DNA of 64,000 bases, from positions 62,001 to 126,000 of the forward strand of contig JAJVHY010000004.1 in NCBI GenBank assembly GCA_022072455.1, written 5' to 3'. The notes under the pieces are model-generated. The model did not search any database. It was not told where the DNA came from and was given only the letters and a program-made list of their open reading frames with translations. This stretch comes from Verrucomicrobiia bacterium. GTDB lineage: Bacteria; Verrucomicrobiota; Verrucomicrobiia; Palsa-1439. The translations under genes were made by a program, and so were the position numbers. Below, in pieces: positions 16,429-26,156 of the stretch. Numbering within the stretch: the stretch's first letter is position 1; the number at the start of each line of letters is the position of its first letter.

Positions 16429-18387
16429 TCACAAAAACCTCCGCTGCATCAGCAGCTCACCGATCAATAAACCGATGAGACCGATCATCGCCCAGTGATG
16501 CCAGTCGCCGCCGCGCCGGCTCGCTTGGAGCGCTTCGTCCAACTGCGGCCAGTCTGCAACTTCGATCAATCCGAGTTGATCCTTGGCGGCCGGTGTCAGT
16601 GGTGACAAATCGGAGTCCACGCGTTCGCCCTGCACTCCGACCCACACCCGCGTGGGCTGGTCGTCGCGCACGACGAGAAACGAGCACAGCCCACTTCGAT
16701 TCACGCCGCCGGCCACAGTCGCCACTTGTTTCTGCGGCGTGACCACGACCGGCGCGGCATTCTCGGGTTGGAAGGTGACGCTCCGCTCACCCGGGTTCAA
16801 CCGTAACCGGATTGTCTCCCGGCCCGCGACTGTTCGCGGGAAAATGGTGCCGGCCGCGGCATCGGCGAACAACCGCACCAGGAGCGGGATGAAATGCTCG
16901 CGGACGATCAGATTATTGCCGGCACCGTTCAACCCGGCCGTCAGCAAGCTGATTGACCCGGGCGTGAACCGTTTCCGAACGAGCCACGGGCGACCGTCGG
17001 CGAAAGTGGCCAAGACGGTCGTGCCGTCGGGGATCGCGCCGAGTTCGCGCCACGTGAAGAATTTGGCAGTCGCAAGGTCGCCGTCTTCCTCGGTCGCAAA
17101 TGCGCGGAGCGGACTCGGGGGCAAGCCGGCGCGGCCAAGTGCTTGAAATGTGGTGCCGCCAATTGGCTCTCGGCGCAAGGCGCCGAGCGGCGCGGGCAGC
17201 ATCCAGGCGGGAGCGTTGAGGGGCGCGTCCACTGCGAGAACCAGCGCTCCGCCATTGGTGACATATTCGCGCAGGCGCGTCGCCAAGACCGGCGTCAGCG
17301 TACAACCGCCATCGAGATAAACGACATCTGCGCCAGCCAGCGACTGCCCGTCGCCAAGGTTGAAAACGAGCGCACCATCGGTCGCGCGGCCGGCGATTTG
17401 GAGAAACTCCCAGGCGGAATCGAACTTGCCGGTCTTGTCGGCATCGCGCAGCACCAATACTGACAGTCGCTCGACGATCTCAATCCCGGCGGACAACGCG
17501 TTGTCGTAGGCGAGCGCATCCTTGCCGAGACGCGCGGTCGCCGCATGGGAACCGGCCTTGTCGAACGTCACATCAACGGCCACCTGCCGCTCTTGCCGGG
17601 GGAGCAGGGCGACGGATTCCCGCGAAAAGAACACGCCGTCCACGAGAATTTCGACGGCGACTGCCGGCATTGGTTCGTCGCTGAAGTTGCGGACGGTGAC
17701 GAGCAGCCGGCTCGGATGACCGACGAGATTCTTGTCGCTGCCGAATGCGACGCTAGTGACGCCGGCATTGGCGCGACTGGAAACCGGCGGGTTGATCCAG
17801 TAGCCGGTCAACCCTGCGACGTCGCGCCAGGCGGTGGCCTGGTCATCGGCGAAAATGTAGAGTTCGTAATTGCCCTGGGGAAACCGTTCGCGGACGGCCG
17901 CGAGGCCGCGGGCAAGTGGGAGTGCGGTTTCGGTGGGCGCGATTTGATCAGCGGCGCTTTCGATCCACGTTGGTTTGTCGGTGAGCAGACACAACGACCA
18001 GGTTTCGCCGCGCGGCCAACTGGCGGTCAGTTGCTGGAGTGTCTCTTTCACGCGATCCCAGCGGGTGTGGCCGGGTTCGCCGGCCAACAGACTGTACGAG
18101 CCGTCCACGAGCAGGATGCGCTGGACGCCGTTGCCGGTTGCCGTCTTCGCCGACGAAGCGGGTCGCGCAAAAACGACAACCAACAATGCGGCGGCCAAAG
18201 TGCGGATCGTGAGGAGAATAATCTGATCACGATGGAGTTTTTTCCGCAGCCGGTTGAGCGCGCGTTCGAGGATGTAATTCGCGCCCCACGTCACCGTGAG
18301 CGACCGGAAGCGCATCAGGTAATAGATGATCACCGGCATGAGCGCGAAGGGCAACGCCCAGAGCAAAACGGGGTGGATGAAGTTCAT
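16429..18387 (-). CDS. BatA-like membrane protein (aerotolerance-regulator N-terminal domain)
   Basis: The protein has 652 residues from MNFIHPVLLWALPFALMPVI, chosen because its ATG overlaps the upstream DUF58 stop by 4 bases. The N-terminal BatA domain is hallmarked by two transmembrane helices separated by a short basic stretch (LRKKLHRDQIILLTIRTLAA). A degenerate VWA domain with VDGSYSLLAG in place of a canonical DxSxS follows, then CARDB-like beta domains, a GATase-like fold (GADVVYLDGGCTLTPVL), and a C-terminal transmembrane helix (MIGLIGLLIGELLMQ). It is predicted to work in the inner membrane with MoxR and DUF58. Confidence 0.85.
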   Translation of the reverse strand: MNFIHPVLLWALPFALMPVIIYYLMRFRSLTVTWGANYILERALNRLRKKLHRDQIILLTIRTLAAALLVVVFARPASSAKTATGNGVQRILLVDGSYSLLAGEPGHTRWDRVKETLQQLTASWPRGETWSLCLLTDKPTWIESAADQIAPTETALPLARGLAAVRERFPQGNYELYIFADDQATAWRDVAGLTGYWINPPVSSRANAGVTSVAFGSDKNLVGHPSRLLVTVRNFSDEPMPAVAVEILVDGVFFSRESVALLPRQERQVAVDVTFDKAGSHAATARLGKDALAYDNALSAGIEIVERLSVLVLRDADKTGKFDSAWEFLQIAGRATDGALVFNLGDGQSLAGADVVYLDGGCTLTPVLATRLREYVTNGGALVLAVDAPLNAPAWMLPAPLGALRREPIGGTTFQALGRAGLPPSPLRAFATEEDGDLATAKFFTWRELGAIPDGTTVLATFADGRPWLVRKRFTPGSISLLTAGLNGAGNNLIVREHFIPLLVRLFADAAAGTIFPRTVAGRETIRLRLNPGERSVTFQPENAAPVVVTPQKQVATVAGGVNRSGLCSFLVVRDDQPTRVWVGVQGERVDSDLSPLTPAAKDQLGLIEVADWPQLDEALQASRRGGDWHHWAMIGLIGLLIGELLMQRRFL

Positions 18388-19292
18388 CGGGCGACTCGCA
18401 CCCGGTCGGCGAGATAGTCCGCCAGCACCCGCTCGACCCGGTCGGTCGTCCGAAAACTGACGAAGTCCATCCCGTGCTGTTTCGTCCACGCGCGCCAGTC
18501 GGCGAGCAACGCTTGGTACTCCTCCCGGTAAATCCGCTTCAGCGGCACCGTATCAAGCCGGTGCTTCACGGCGGGATTTTCGAGACAATGAAACTGCGCC
18601 CACCGGTTGAACGGAAATTCTTCCTCGGTCGCGTCGCGCACCTGAAACAACAGCACCTCGTGCCCCTGCGCCTGCAACCGGCCCAGTTCGCGTTGGACCG
18701 GGAGCGGATCAAACAGCAGGTCGGTGATGACCACGACAAGCCCGCGGCGTTCGGCGCGTTCCCGGATCGCGCGCAAACAGGCGGAGAGATTGTCCGGTGT
18801 GCCGGCGCCATTCGCCACCAACGCGTCGAGAATCCGGACCAGATGCGTGTCACTGGCGCCGGCCGGCAACCAGATGATTTCCCGCGCCGCGGCCAGGGCC
18901 AACCCGGCCGCGTCGCGCTCTTTGATGACGAGATACGCGAGACTCGCGGCGAGCCGGCACGCCTGCTCGTACTTGCTCACGCCGTCAGTGGCCTGCAACA
19001 TCGAACCACTCCGATCCACCACGAGCCGCACCGCCAACGCCGTCTCCTCGACGTAGCGTTTGACGTAAAACCGGTCATGGCGCGCCGACGCCTTCCAGTC
19101 AATGTGCTTGAGCGGATCGCCGGCGACGTAATTCTTGTGATGATCAAAGTCGGTACTCACACCGCTACGCCGGCTGCGATGCACGCCATGCCGCAACCCG
19201 TCCACCGACCGGCGCGCGTGCAGTTCCAGATGCCGTAACGCCTCCTTGGCTGACGGCGGCAACAACTGCTCGATGGTGGTCGGAGCCGGCAC
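18384..19292 (-). CDS. DUF58 domain protein with VWA-like fold
   Basis: This 302-residue cytoplasmic protein has the DUF58 signature YVAGDPLKHIDWKASARHD (about residues 55-73), then a VWA-like domain with VVDRSGSML. Proteins of this family accompany MoxR ATPases and the BatA/B proteins. The gene starts 11 bases after the MoxR stop and overlaps the BatA-like gene by 4, so it is translationally coupled. It probably acts as an adaptor between the MoxR chaperone and the membrane VWA proteins; this is inferred from the family. Confidence 0.93.
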   Translation of the reverse strand: MPAPTTIEQLLPPSAKEALRHLELHARRSVDGLRHGVHRSRRSGVSTDFDHHKNYVAGDPLKHIDWKASARHDRFYVKRYVEETALAVRLVVDRSGSMLQATDGVSKYEQACRLAASLAYLVIKERDAAGLALAAAREIIWLPAGASDTHLVRILDALVANGAGTPDNLSACLRAIRERAERRGLVVVITDLLFDPLPVQRELGRLQAQGHEVLLFQVRDATEEEFPFNRWAQFHCLENPAVKHRLDTVPLKRIYREEYQALLADWRAWTKQHGMDFVSFRTTDRVERVLADYLADRVRVAR

Positions 19293-19303
19293 GGCGCACT
19301 CTC

Positions 19304-20317
19304 CTACTTGGCGACAACTTCCCGAGGTACGCTGATGGCTTCCAAAATCTTCTCCACCACCGCGTCCGCGGTCACGCCTTCGGAAATCGCGGCGTGATTG
19401 ACGATGATGCGGTGTCGCAAAACCGGCTTGGCGACCGCCTGAATGTCAGCCGTCGTGATGTGCGGACGTCCCTGGAAGAACGCCCGCGCTTTGGCGCCGA
19501 GCAACAAATTCTGGCACGCCCGCGGGCCTGCGCCCCAGGCGACCCATTCCTGCGCGAACGGCAGGGCCTGCGCCGTCGTTACGCGGGTCGCCTGTACCAA
19601 GCGGAGCGCATACTCGTAAAGATCGTCGCGCACCAACACCTCGCGAATCACCGCTTGGTACCGGAGAATCGCCGCGCCATCCATGACCGGCGCGGGCTGG
19701 CCCCGGTAGTTCGTCGTCGTGCGGCGAAGCACTTCGATCTCGTCCGCCGACTCAGGGTAATCCACCGTGATCAGATACATGAACCGGTCGAGCTGCGCTT
19801 CCGGCAGGTTGTACGTGCCTTCCTGCTCGATCGGATTCTGCGTCGCCAGCACAAAGAACGGCGCCGGCAATGGATACTTCTTATTACCCACCGACACTTG
19901 CCGCTCCTGCATCGCTTCGAGCAAAGCAGCTTGCGTCTTTGGCGGAGTGCGATTGATTTCGTCGGCCAGCAACAGATTCGCGAAGATCGGCCCCGGCACG
20001 AACACAAACTCCTTCCGACCGGTGGCCGGATCCTCCTGAATCACCTCCGTGCCGGTAATGTCAGACGGCATCAAATCGGGCGTGAACTGAACGCGCCGCG
20101 ACGTAATGCCGATGACTTGCCCAATTGTCGTGACCAAGAGTGTCTTTGCCAATCCCGGCACCCCCATCAAGAGCGCATGGTTGTGCGAGAAGATGCACTG
20201 CAACGTCAGGTCAATCAACTCGTCCTGCCCGACGATGGCTTTGTGGATCTCCGTTTTGACGCGCCCGATCAACTCGGCGAACTCGTCAGCGGTGCGGGAT
20301 GTGATGGCGGTTTCCAT
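19304..20317 (-). CDS. MoxR-family AAA+ ATPase
   Basis: The 337-residue protein has Walker A GVPGLAKT near residue 58, Walker B LLLADEINRTPPKTQAALLE, sensor ATQNPIEQEGTYNLPEAQLD, and the C-terminal lid with GPRACQNLLLGAKARAFFQG. This is the canonical MoxR/RavA-like chaperone ATPase. It comes before DUF58 and the BatA/VWA genes, as usual. A 23-base gap separates it from the MORN-repeat gene upstream, so the whole run may be one transcript. Its likely job is ATP-driven folding or assembly of the VWA membrane partners. Confidence 0.95.
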   Translation of the reverse strand: METAITSRTADEFAELIGRVKTEIHKAIVGQDELIDLTLQCIFSHNHALLMGVPGLAKTLLVTTIGQVIGITSRRVQFTPDLMPSDITGTEVIQEDPATGRKEFVFVPGPIFANLLLADEINRTPPKTQAALLEAMQERQVSVGNKKYPLPAPFFVLATQNPIEQEGTYNLPEAQLDRFMYLITVDYPESADEIEVLRRTTTNYRGQPAPVMDGAAILRYQAVIREVLVRDDLYEYALRLVQATRVTTAQALPFAQEWVAWGAGPRACQNLLLGAKARAFFQGRPHITTADIQAVAKPVLRHRIIVNHAAISEGVTADAVVEKILEAISVPREVVAK

Positions 20318-20340
20318 GGCGATTCCTTTTCGCGGGCTGG

Positions 20341-21186
20341 TTACAGCTGTGGCTGTTTCTCAAATTCTGCCTGGCTGACCGGCTCGCCGTCGAGCCAGTA
20401 CCGGCGATGGCTGATCTTACCGTCGGCTTCATACAACACTTCCATACCATGGATCGCGTTGTTCCGAAACGGCACCTCGCGCTTCAACCTGCCATTCGCG
20501 TAAAACTCTTTCGTCATGCCCACGACCCGGCCCATGTCGTAATGTACCTCGCGCTTGAGCTGACCGGTCTCCGGCCAGAAATCCTTTGCGACTCCGTGGC
20601 GCTTACCGGCTTTCATCGTGACTGCGGACACGAGCCGGCCCTCGGCATCAAAATTCCGGCTCGGCCCTTCCGGCTCACCGCGCACATAGGTTGCCTCCGC
20701 CAACACCTTGCCGTTCGCGTGAAACGTTTTGCGCACGCCGTGAACTTGATCGTTCACCCACGGAATTGTCGCCTGCAACTTGTCGTCCTTGAAGACCTGC
20801 TCCTCGCCCTCGCGCTTCCCATTTTTCCACGGCAACTTCCGCTCCACCCGCCCGGATCTTTCACTGACTCCGATCGTCACAAACACCTCCACTCCCTCCG
20901 GCAAACCCGCCGCGTTCAACGGGACCACTGCGTAGGGATAGGCGTTCACCCCGTAATGCGCCGCGTGATCCGCAAACGCCGACCGCAACGTCACCCGCGC
21001 CTTTGCATCCGGCGGACTCTCCGCCAACGCCGCGTTGACCCGTCGCCGGATGTACTCCAACTCCGTCGTCTGCAACCCAATCTCGGCATTCGTCGCATTC
21101 TTTCGCACGACGATCACCTGCTCCGCCGCTTCGTCCGCAGCCAAACCGACCGCCAACACCAGCCACCCTAACGCCAGCCAGCGCAT
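20341..21186 (-). CDS. Secreted MORN-repeat (YwqK-like) protein
   Basis: The product is 281 residues from MRWLALGWLVLAVGLAADEA, a good signal peptide. A longer in-frame start would read back through the previous gene's end. The second half is a run of MORN-2 type repeats: PWKNGKREGEEQVFKDDK, DQVHGVRKTFHANGKVLAEA, MKAGKRHGVAKDFWPETG, GRVVGMTKEFYANGRLKREV and NAIHGMEVLYEADGKISHRR. Such proteins are often labelled antitoxins by homology to YwqK, but no toxin is adjacent and this one is exported. The role is unknown. Confidence 0.85.
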   Translation of the reverse strand: MRWLALGWLVLAVGLAADEAAEQVIVVRKNATNAEIGLQTTELEYIRRRVNAALAESPPDAKARVTLRSAFADHAAHYGVNAYPYAVVPLNAAGLPEGVEVFVTIGVSERSGRVERKLPWKNGKREGEEQVFKDDKLQATIPWVNDQVHGVRKTFHANGKVLAEATYVRGEPEGPSRNFDAEGRLVSAVTMKAGKRHGVAKDFWPETGQLKREVHYDMGRVVGMTKEFYANGRLKREVPFRNNAIHGMEVLYEADGKISHRRYWLDGEPVSQAEFEKQPQL

Positions 21187-21188
21187 AG

Positions 21189-22469
21189 CTATTTGCCCGT
21201 CCCCAACAACAGCCGGTAACTGTGCGGCGCGACATACACCGGCCCATACACTTCGATCCCGCCCTTGATCGCGGCGGCGCGCACCAAACCCCTGTCGGTC
21301 ACATCCATCAAACACACACCCTTCTCGGTAAACCGCCGTTTGCTCCAATCGCTATCCGCCGGGATTACCCGGTCATCCCAACCGGCCATCACCTGCGCCG
21401 CCGTCAACCGATTCGCCCCGCCGAAAATTTTCGCCGGCGCGAGCACATACAACTGCTCGCGCACCGGCCGGTCCGACTCATTGACCACCGCAATCAACGC
21501 CTTACCGGCGCGGCGCCACACACTGATCTGCACCGCCGCGACCGGGTTGTCCTTCGCCAACTCGAAAACATCGTCGCCACTAAACGCCTCGCCATACCGG
21601 ATCACGGGGGCGGCGCGCCAAGACGGAATAAACTCCGTCTGCCCGTCCGCCTGCAACGCGCCGAATTCTTCGAGCGCTTTCACCACCGTCAAACCCTCCG
21701 TCAAATCCGCCAACCGGGCGCAATCCACCCCGGCATCCAACACGAGAGCGCGGCCCAAATTCGCCCGCAACTGCGTCGCCCGCCCGGCGTGCGTGCCAGC
21801 GAGATACCGGTGTAAACTCAAGGGTGACACATCCCCGGCAATCGCGTCCGGCGATGTCGTCAACCACGTCTGCCGGCGCGCCGTGACCGGTTTCGTCTGG
21901 GCGGGAAAAACGTCCAGGGTGAACTTCACCGGCTGATTTCCCAAAAAGATTCGCCATGTGACATTCCCGGCTTTGTCGCGCTCCAATTGCATCGCCGGCT
22001 TGAAGCCAGCCTTGAAACTGAACCCCCGGTCACCGCTCCCGATAAAACATTCGCTGACACTTTTGGCCCACACCACACCCTCCGCCCCGCCCACCGGGAA
22101 AACTTCATTCCCGACAACCACCGTGTCCACCACGCCGGCAAGTTCAAAGACCACCGCCAGCGCCTCGAACTTACCGGTCGGCGTCACTGCATATTCGCGA
22201 CCGGTCACTTTGACCTGACACTGCTCCGTCACCACCGTGGGCCCGTCCACGAGCCGCACCGGCGTGCGCAGTTGCTCGCCCCGACCGAGACCCTGCAAAA
22301 GCGTCGCCGGGATCTCTTTTTGCGCGCGCAGTTCGAGCGGCAACTCCGTCGGATCGGCGGCGATGATAATTTGCGCCGGCCAGCCATCCGGCCCGGCGAC
22401 AATGCGCACCTTGTTCGTCTCCGCGCCGGCCATGCCGACCGTCAGAAGAAATAAAAGGAGCGCCTTCAT
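21189..22469 (-). CDS. Secreted paralogue of the upstream DUF6067-like protein, shorter form
   Basis: The protein has 426 residues from MKALLLFLLTVGMAGAETNK (signal peptide). The ATG shares one base with the upstream stop (TGATG). The body parallels the second half of the upstream product in order: P-x-I-I-I...ELPLELRA, LGRGEQLRTPVRL, a glycine-rich SGDRGFSFKAGF versus NADRGWTWFCDS, AMQLERDKAGNVTWRIFLGN versus AVQLERDPAGQTTWRVQFIN, and the same YGPVYVAPHSYRLLL end. The catalytic-barrel-like part of the long protein is mostly deleted. It may be a binding-only companion, translationally coupled to it. Confidence 0.7.
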   Translation of the reverse strand: MKALLLFLLTVGMAGAETNKVRIVAGPDGWPAQIIIAADPTELPLELRAQKEIPATLLQGLGRGEQLRTPVRLVDGPTVVTEQCQVKVTGREYAVTPTGKFEALAVVFELAGVVDTVVVGNEVFPVGGAEGVVWAKSVSECFIGSGDRGFSFKAGFKPAMQLERDKAGNVTWRIFLGNQPVKFTLDVFPAQTKPVTARRQTWLTTSPDAIAGDVSPLSLHRYLAGTHAGRATQLRANLGRALVLDAGVDCARLADLTEGLTVVKALEEFGALQADGQTEFIPSWRAAPVIRYGEAFSGDDVFELAKDNPVAAVQISVWRRAGKALIAVVNESDRPVREQLYVLAPAKIFGGANRLTAAQVMAGWDDRVIPADSDWSKRRFTEKGVCLMDVTDRGLVRAAAIKGGIEVYGPVYVAPHSYRLLLGTGK

Positions 22470-25400
22470 CAATTCGCCTCCGTCTCGCTGTAGAGAATCC
22501 GGTAATCGTGATACGGAATCGCGATCGGGCCGTAAGTGTTGCCGGTGCCGGGGATGACTTCGCCGGTTTCGAGGTCTTGCAGGACACGCGCGTCGGCATC
22601 CCGCGCGGCGAGTGTCGTCCACCATTGCTTGAGCGAATCCGGCACGACCATCTGGTTGCGCACAGTTGTCGCGGTCAGCGTGTTACCGGCGACGGTGAGC
22701 GGGATGCGGGCCGGGCCGTCGCTTTCGTTCATCAAGACATACAGTGTCCGGGCCCCTTGGCCGCTGGGTAACGCGCGCCGGTAAGCGGTGACATAGACTT
22801 GGTTTGTGCCGAGATTGTTCCGCCAGAACGGAATCTTCTCGATGCCGGCATCGTCGAAGAATCCAAACTCGGTGAGTTTGGTAAGCAACCGGAGTGCTTG
22901 TTCCTTGTGTTGGATCGTCCCGTGCGGACCGGTGGGGCTGACCCCGAAGTCGTTGAGCAGCGCGCGACCGAAGAGTTGCCGGTCGAACCGTTTGTCGTCG
23001 CCAGAGGCAACGGGGTTGGAGTCGGCGCAAATGGCGGTGATCAGGCCGGTGTGGTTTTTCGCGAGGTACCGGTAGAGCGAGTTCGGATATTGCGTGACGG
23101 TGTCAATCTCGTAGGCGCGATTGGCCGCGCCACATTCTTCGACGAGAAGCGAACTCCAGATGAGCGATTCGAGGAATTGGCCGGCGTTGTTCGACCACGT
23201 GTGCTGCCGTTGCGGGACGTTGTTGGCGGCGGAGACTCGGGCGAGGCGTTTGTAGTGGTTGCGCATGTGGCCGGTGAGGAAGCCGCTGTGCCACGGAATT
23301 TCGTTGGTGGCGACGGTGGCCGGGTCGCGGAGGTAGGCGTTGCCGGCGGCGAGGTTGTCGGATTTGCCGAAGCTGACCGGGAAATATTCGTCCATCCACC
23401 AACCGACACGGCGACCGACACGGATGAAGCGTTCGAAGTAGAACGTGGCTTTGTCCTCCCACGCTTGATCAAGTTCGGCGGTACCCATCTGGACGTTGCG
23501 CCACCAGCCGTACCGGTGATGGGGCGGTTCGTCTTTGCGGAAGGTCGCGGCTTGTTCCCACGGTAAATCTTTCGGCGCGCCGGCCGCGGTGTGCCAGCGG
23601 TCTTTGAGATAATCGTCGGAGAGATCGGGGGATTCCTGCTGATAACCGTCGGCCCACGCGGGGCCCATATAATAATGCCAGGCGGTGCGGCGGAAATTGG
23701 CTGGCTTGGGTTTGGCCGGGTGGGTCAGGAGTGTGAACGCAATCGCCGCGGGGTTGGGAACGGCGCTGGAGTGGTTGATGAACTGGACGCGCCACGTGGT
23801 TTGGCCGGCGGGGTCGCGTTCGAGTTGCACGGCGGAACTGTCGCGATCCAAGCGCCAGCCTTGGTCGCTATCGCAAAACCATGTCCACCCCCGGTCGGCG
23901 TTGCCGAACCAGAAGTACGGGATGAATTTGTTGGCGTGCAATTCGAGTTGCGCGCGTCGGCTGTCCCAGATGACGCCCGCCCCCGCCGGCAACGCCATCT
24001 CCCAGGCATCCGCGCCGGCCATGGCGCCGCCGCCGGTTTCGGAGAGCGCGAGATCCACGGGGCCGGCCGCGTCCATGACGAGTTCGAACCGGTCGACGGG
24101 GCCGCCTTCGTAGTTGAACCGGCAATGCAACGCGCCATCACAATCGTATTGCGTGGTCAAAACCACCGTCAGCGGGCCGACTTGGAGTTGACTGCGGTAT
24201 TCGAACTCGCTTTTCCATTCGCGGACGAGTTGGGCCGGTTGGATGACCTTGGCGGCCATTCGCTGACCAGCGACGACGGCTTCGAGGCGGATGGGCGCGC
24301 GCAACTGGGGGCCGCGGCCCAGCGCGTTGAGTTCGGAGTCGAAAAGTTGGGCGGCGGCACCGCGTTTCTCCAGCGGTAGTTCGCGGACGTCGGGGTGGAT
24401 GTAAATCTGTGCCGGCAAGCCGGAGGGGTCGAGGTCGAACCGGTGTTTCAAGGTCGCGAACCCAGTGGGGTGTTTCACGATGGGGGTAAATGGTTCCCAG
24501 ACGACGTCAGCGAGGCCGATCTGGTTGTTCATCCACGGTTCGACGGTGTAGGTGAACGACTCCGGCGGTTGTTCGCCGACGATGCGCTTGTTCTGGTCGA
24601 AGAGCAGGAGCGAGACTTTGTAGCGTTCGCCGACGACCAGTTCCGGCAAGTCCACGAGGACGGCGGCGAATGAGCCGTGAACCGGGGTGGTGATATCTTT
24701 GAGCACGTCCTCGTTGTCTTTGAGGATGAAAAGTTTGGCTTCGGTGGCGCGTTTGGCGTCTTCGCTCGCGCCGCTGATGCCGAGGTCAACGAGAGCGCTG
24801 ACGCGTTTGGTGTAGGGGGAAAATCTCCAGGTGAAGTCGAAATCCTTGCGGGGCGGCCGCAGCGCCGCAATCGTGTCGAGACGACGGTGCTGGAAACTCT
24901 CGCCCTTGACGACGCCGCCTTCCATTGAATGGAACTGGATGAGGCGGGTGCGAAAGAGGGATTTGCCGGGTTGGCCGGCGCTGCGGACGTCGAACCAGAG
25001 GACGTTGCCGTCTTTGGAGATGCCGGGGAACGGTTGTCTGAGGCGGACTTGGCGTGTCTCGCCGGGGACGAGTTCGAGGAGGCCGTCCTTCAATTCGGGG
25101 GCTTCGTAGCTGGAGTAAATCGTGCCGGCGGCATTCTCGACGAAGAAGCCGAGGCGGACCGTCTCCGACCGGTCACTGTGATTTTTGACGGTGAACTTCA
25201 CATCCACGACATCGTCCATGATCGGGCCGAGGTCGTTGATCTGAAAACTCGGCGCGCGGGAATCGAGAATGAGCTGGGTTTTGGTGGTGTTCCAGATGTG
25301 ATTGTCGAAGACGTTGAAGAACCGGCCATTGCCACCGATACCGCGCGTGAACCAGGCGCGGAAGATGGTGCCGTCGGGCGGCGGGATTTTCACGAGCGGC

Positions 25401-26062
25401 GCGCCGGCCGGGTCGGTGCCGGCGTAGTTGCCGTAGCGCATGCCGGTAAAAGGGATGGCCAACTCGATGACCCAGCGGTTGCCGTCCACGGTCGAGCGAA
25501 TCTTGGCGTCGGACTTCCATTTCATGTCATTGCCGGTTTGCTGCGACCAGTACCAATCGCAGTAACTGCCGATGGGATTGATATCGAAACGGAGCAGGCC
25601 GAGTTGAAAGCCCTTGGCCAGGTCATTCCACGGGCGGAATTCGAGTTCGATGTGGTCATCCCAGAGGATGCCGTACTGCGGGTGCATCAAGACATCGGGA
25701 AAACGGCCGCGCGCCTTGAGCCAGGAATTTTTTGGGTAAACCGGCGAGACGATGGCGAAATAGAGGTGCTCCTTGTCGTAGGCCGAGTAGATTTACACCT
25801 GCGTTTGCTGCGGCGCGAGGTAGCGAAAGTCCGAGAGCGAGTAGTCGTACCAAAATCCTGACAACGCTGACGAATCTTCCCACTCGCCCGGGGCCAGGCT
25901 GCCGTCAATCACCGGCGCAGTCTTCATGAAAGGCAACCGCAACACCGGTGTGTCCACCTTGGCCGCCGCGCCATAAGAAGTTGGCGTCTCCACCGCGCGC
26001 AGCGCCGCTCCCCCGAACGTCACGAGGAAAACAAATGTCAGCCGAGTTAATCGCCCCATACT
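22469..26062 (-). pseudogene. Secreted DUF6067-like glycoside-hydrolase-type protein, interrupted by an in-frame TAA
   Basis: The frame runs 1197 codons from MGRLTRLTFVFLVTFGGAAL (signal peptide) to TGA at 22469. A single TAA at codon 90 (complement of 25793-25795) splits it. Before the stop is a CBM9-like start (VIDGSLAPGEWEDSSALSGF); after it the same frame resumes with IYSAYDKEHLYFAIVSP, the expected CBM9 continuation. A DUF6067-like region with many conserved Trp/Tyr (WHYYMGPAWADGYQQ, VGWWMDEYFPVSF) follows. The downstream 22469-25690 could be translated from an internal Met but would lack secretion. It is most likely a recent nonsense mutation or a sequence error (TAC or TGG expected). 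Confidence 0.8.
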
Positions 26063-26156
26063 CGACTTTAGTATGCCCGCTCGGACCATGATCTTACCAC
26101 CGGCAATACCGGCTTCGGGCTTGCATCCCTGCGCCGGAAAGTTCACTTTCGCCGCC

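Noticed and set aside
25793-25795. Selenocysteine or recoded stop in the DUF6067-like gene
   Set aside because: The codon is TAA, not TGA, and no recoding signal is seen; a nonsense mutation or base error is simpler.
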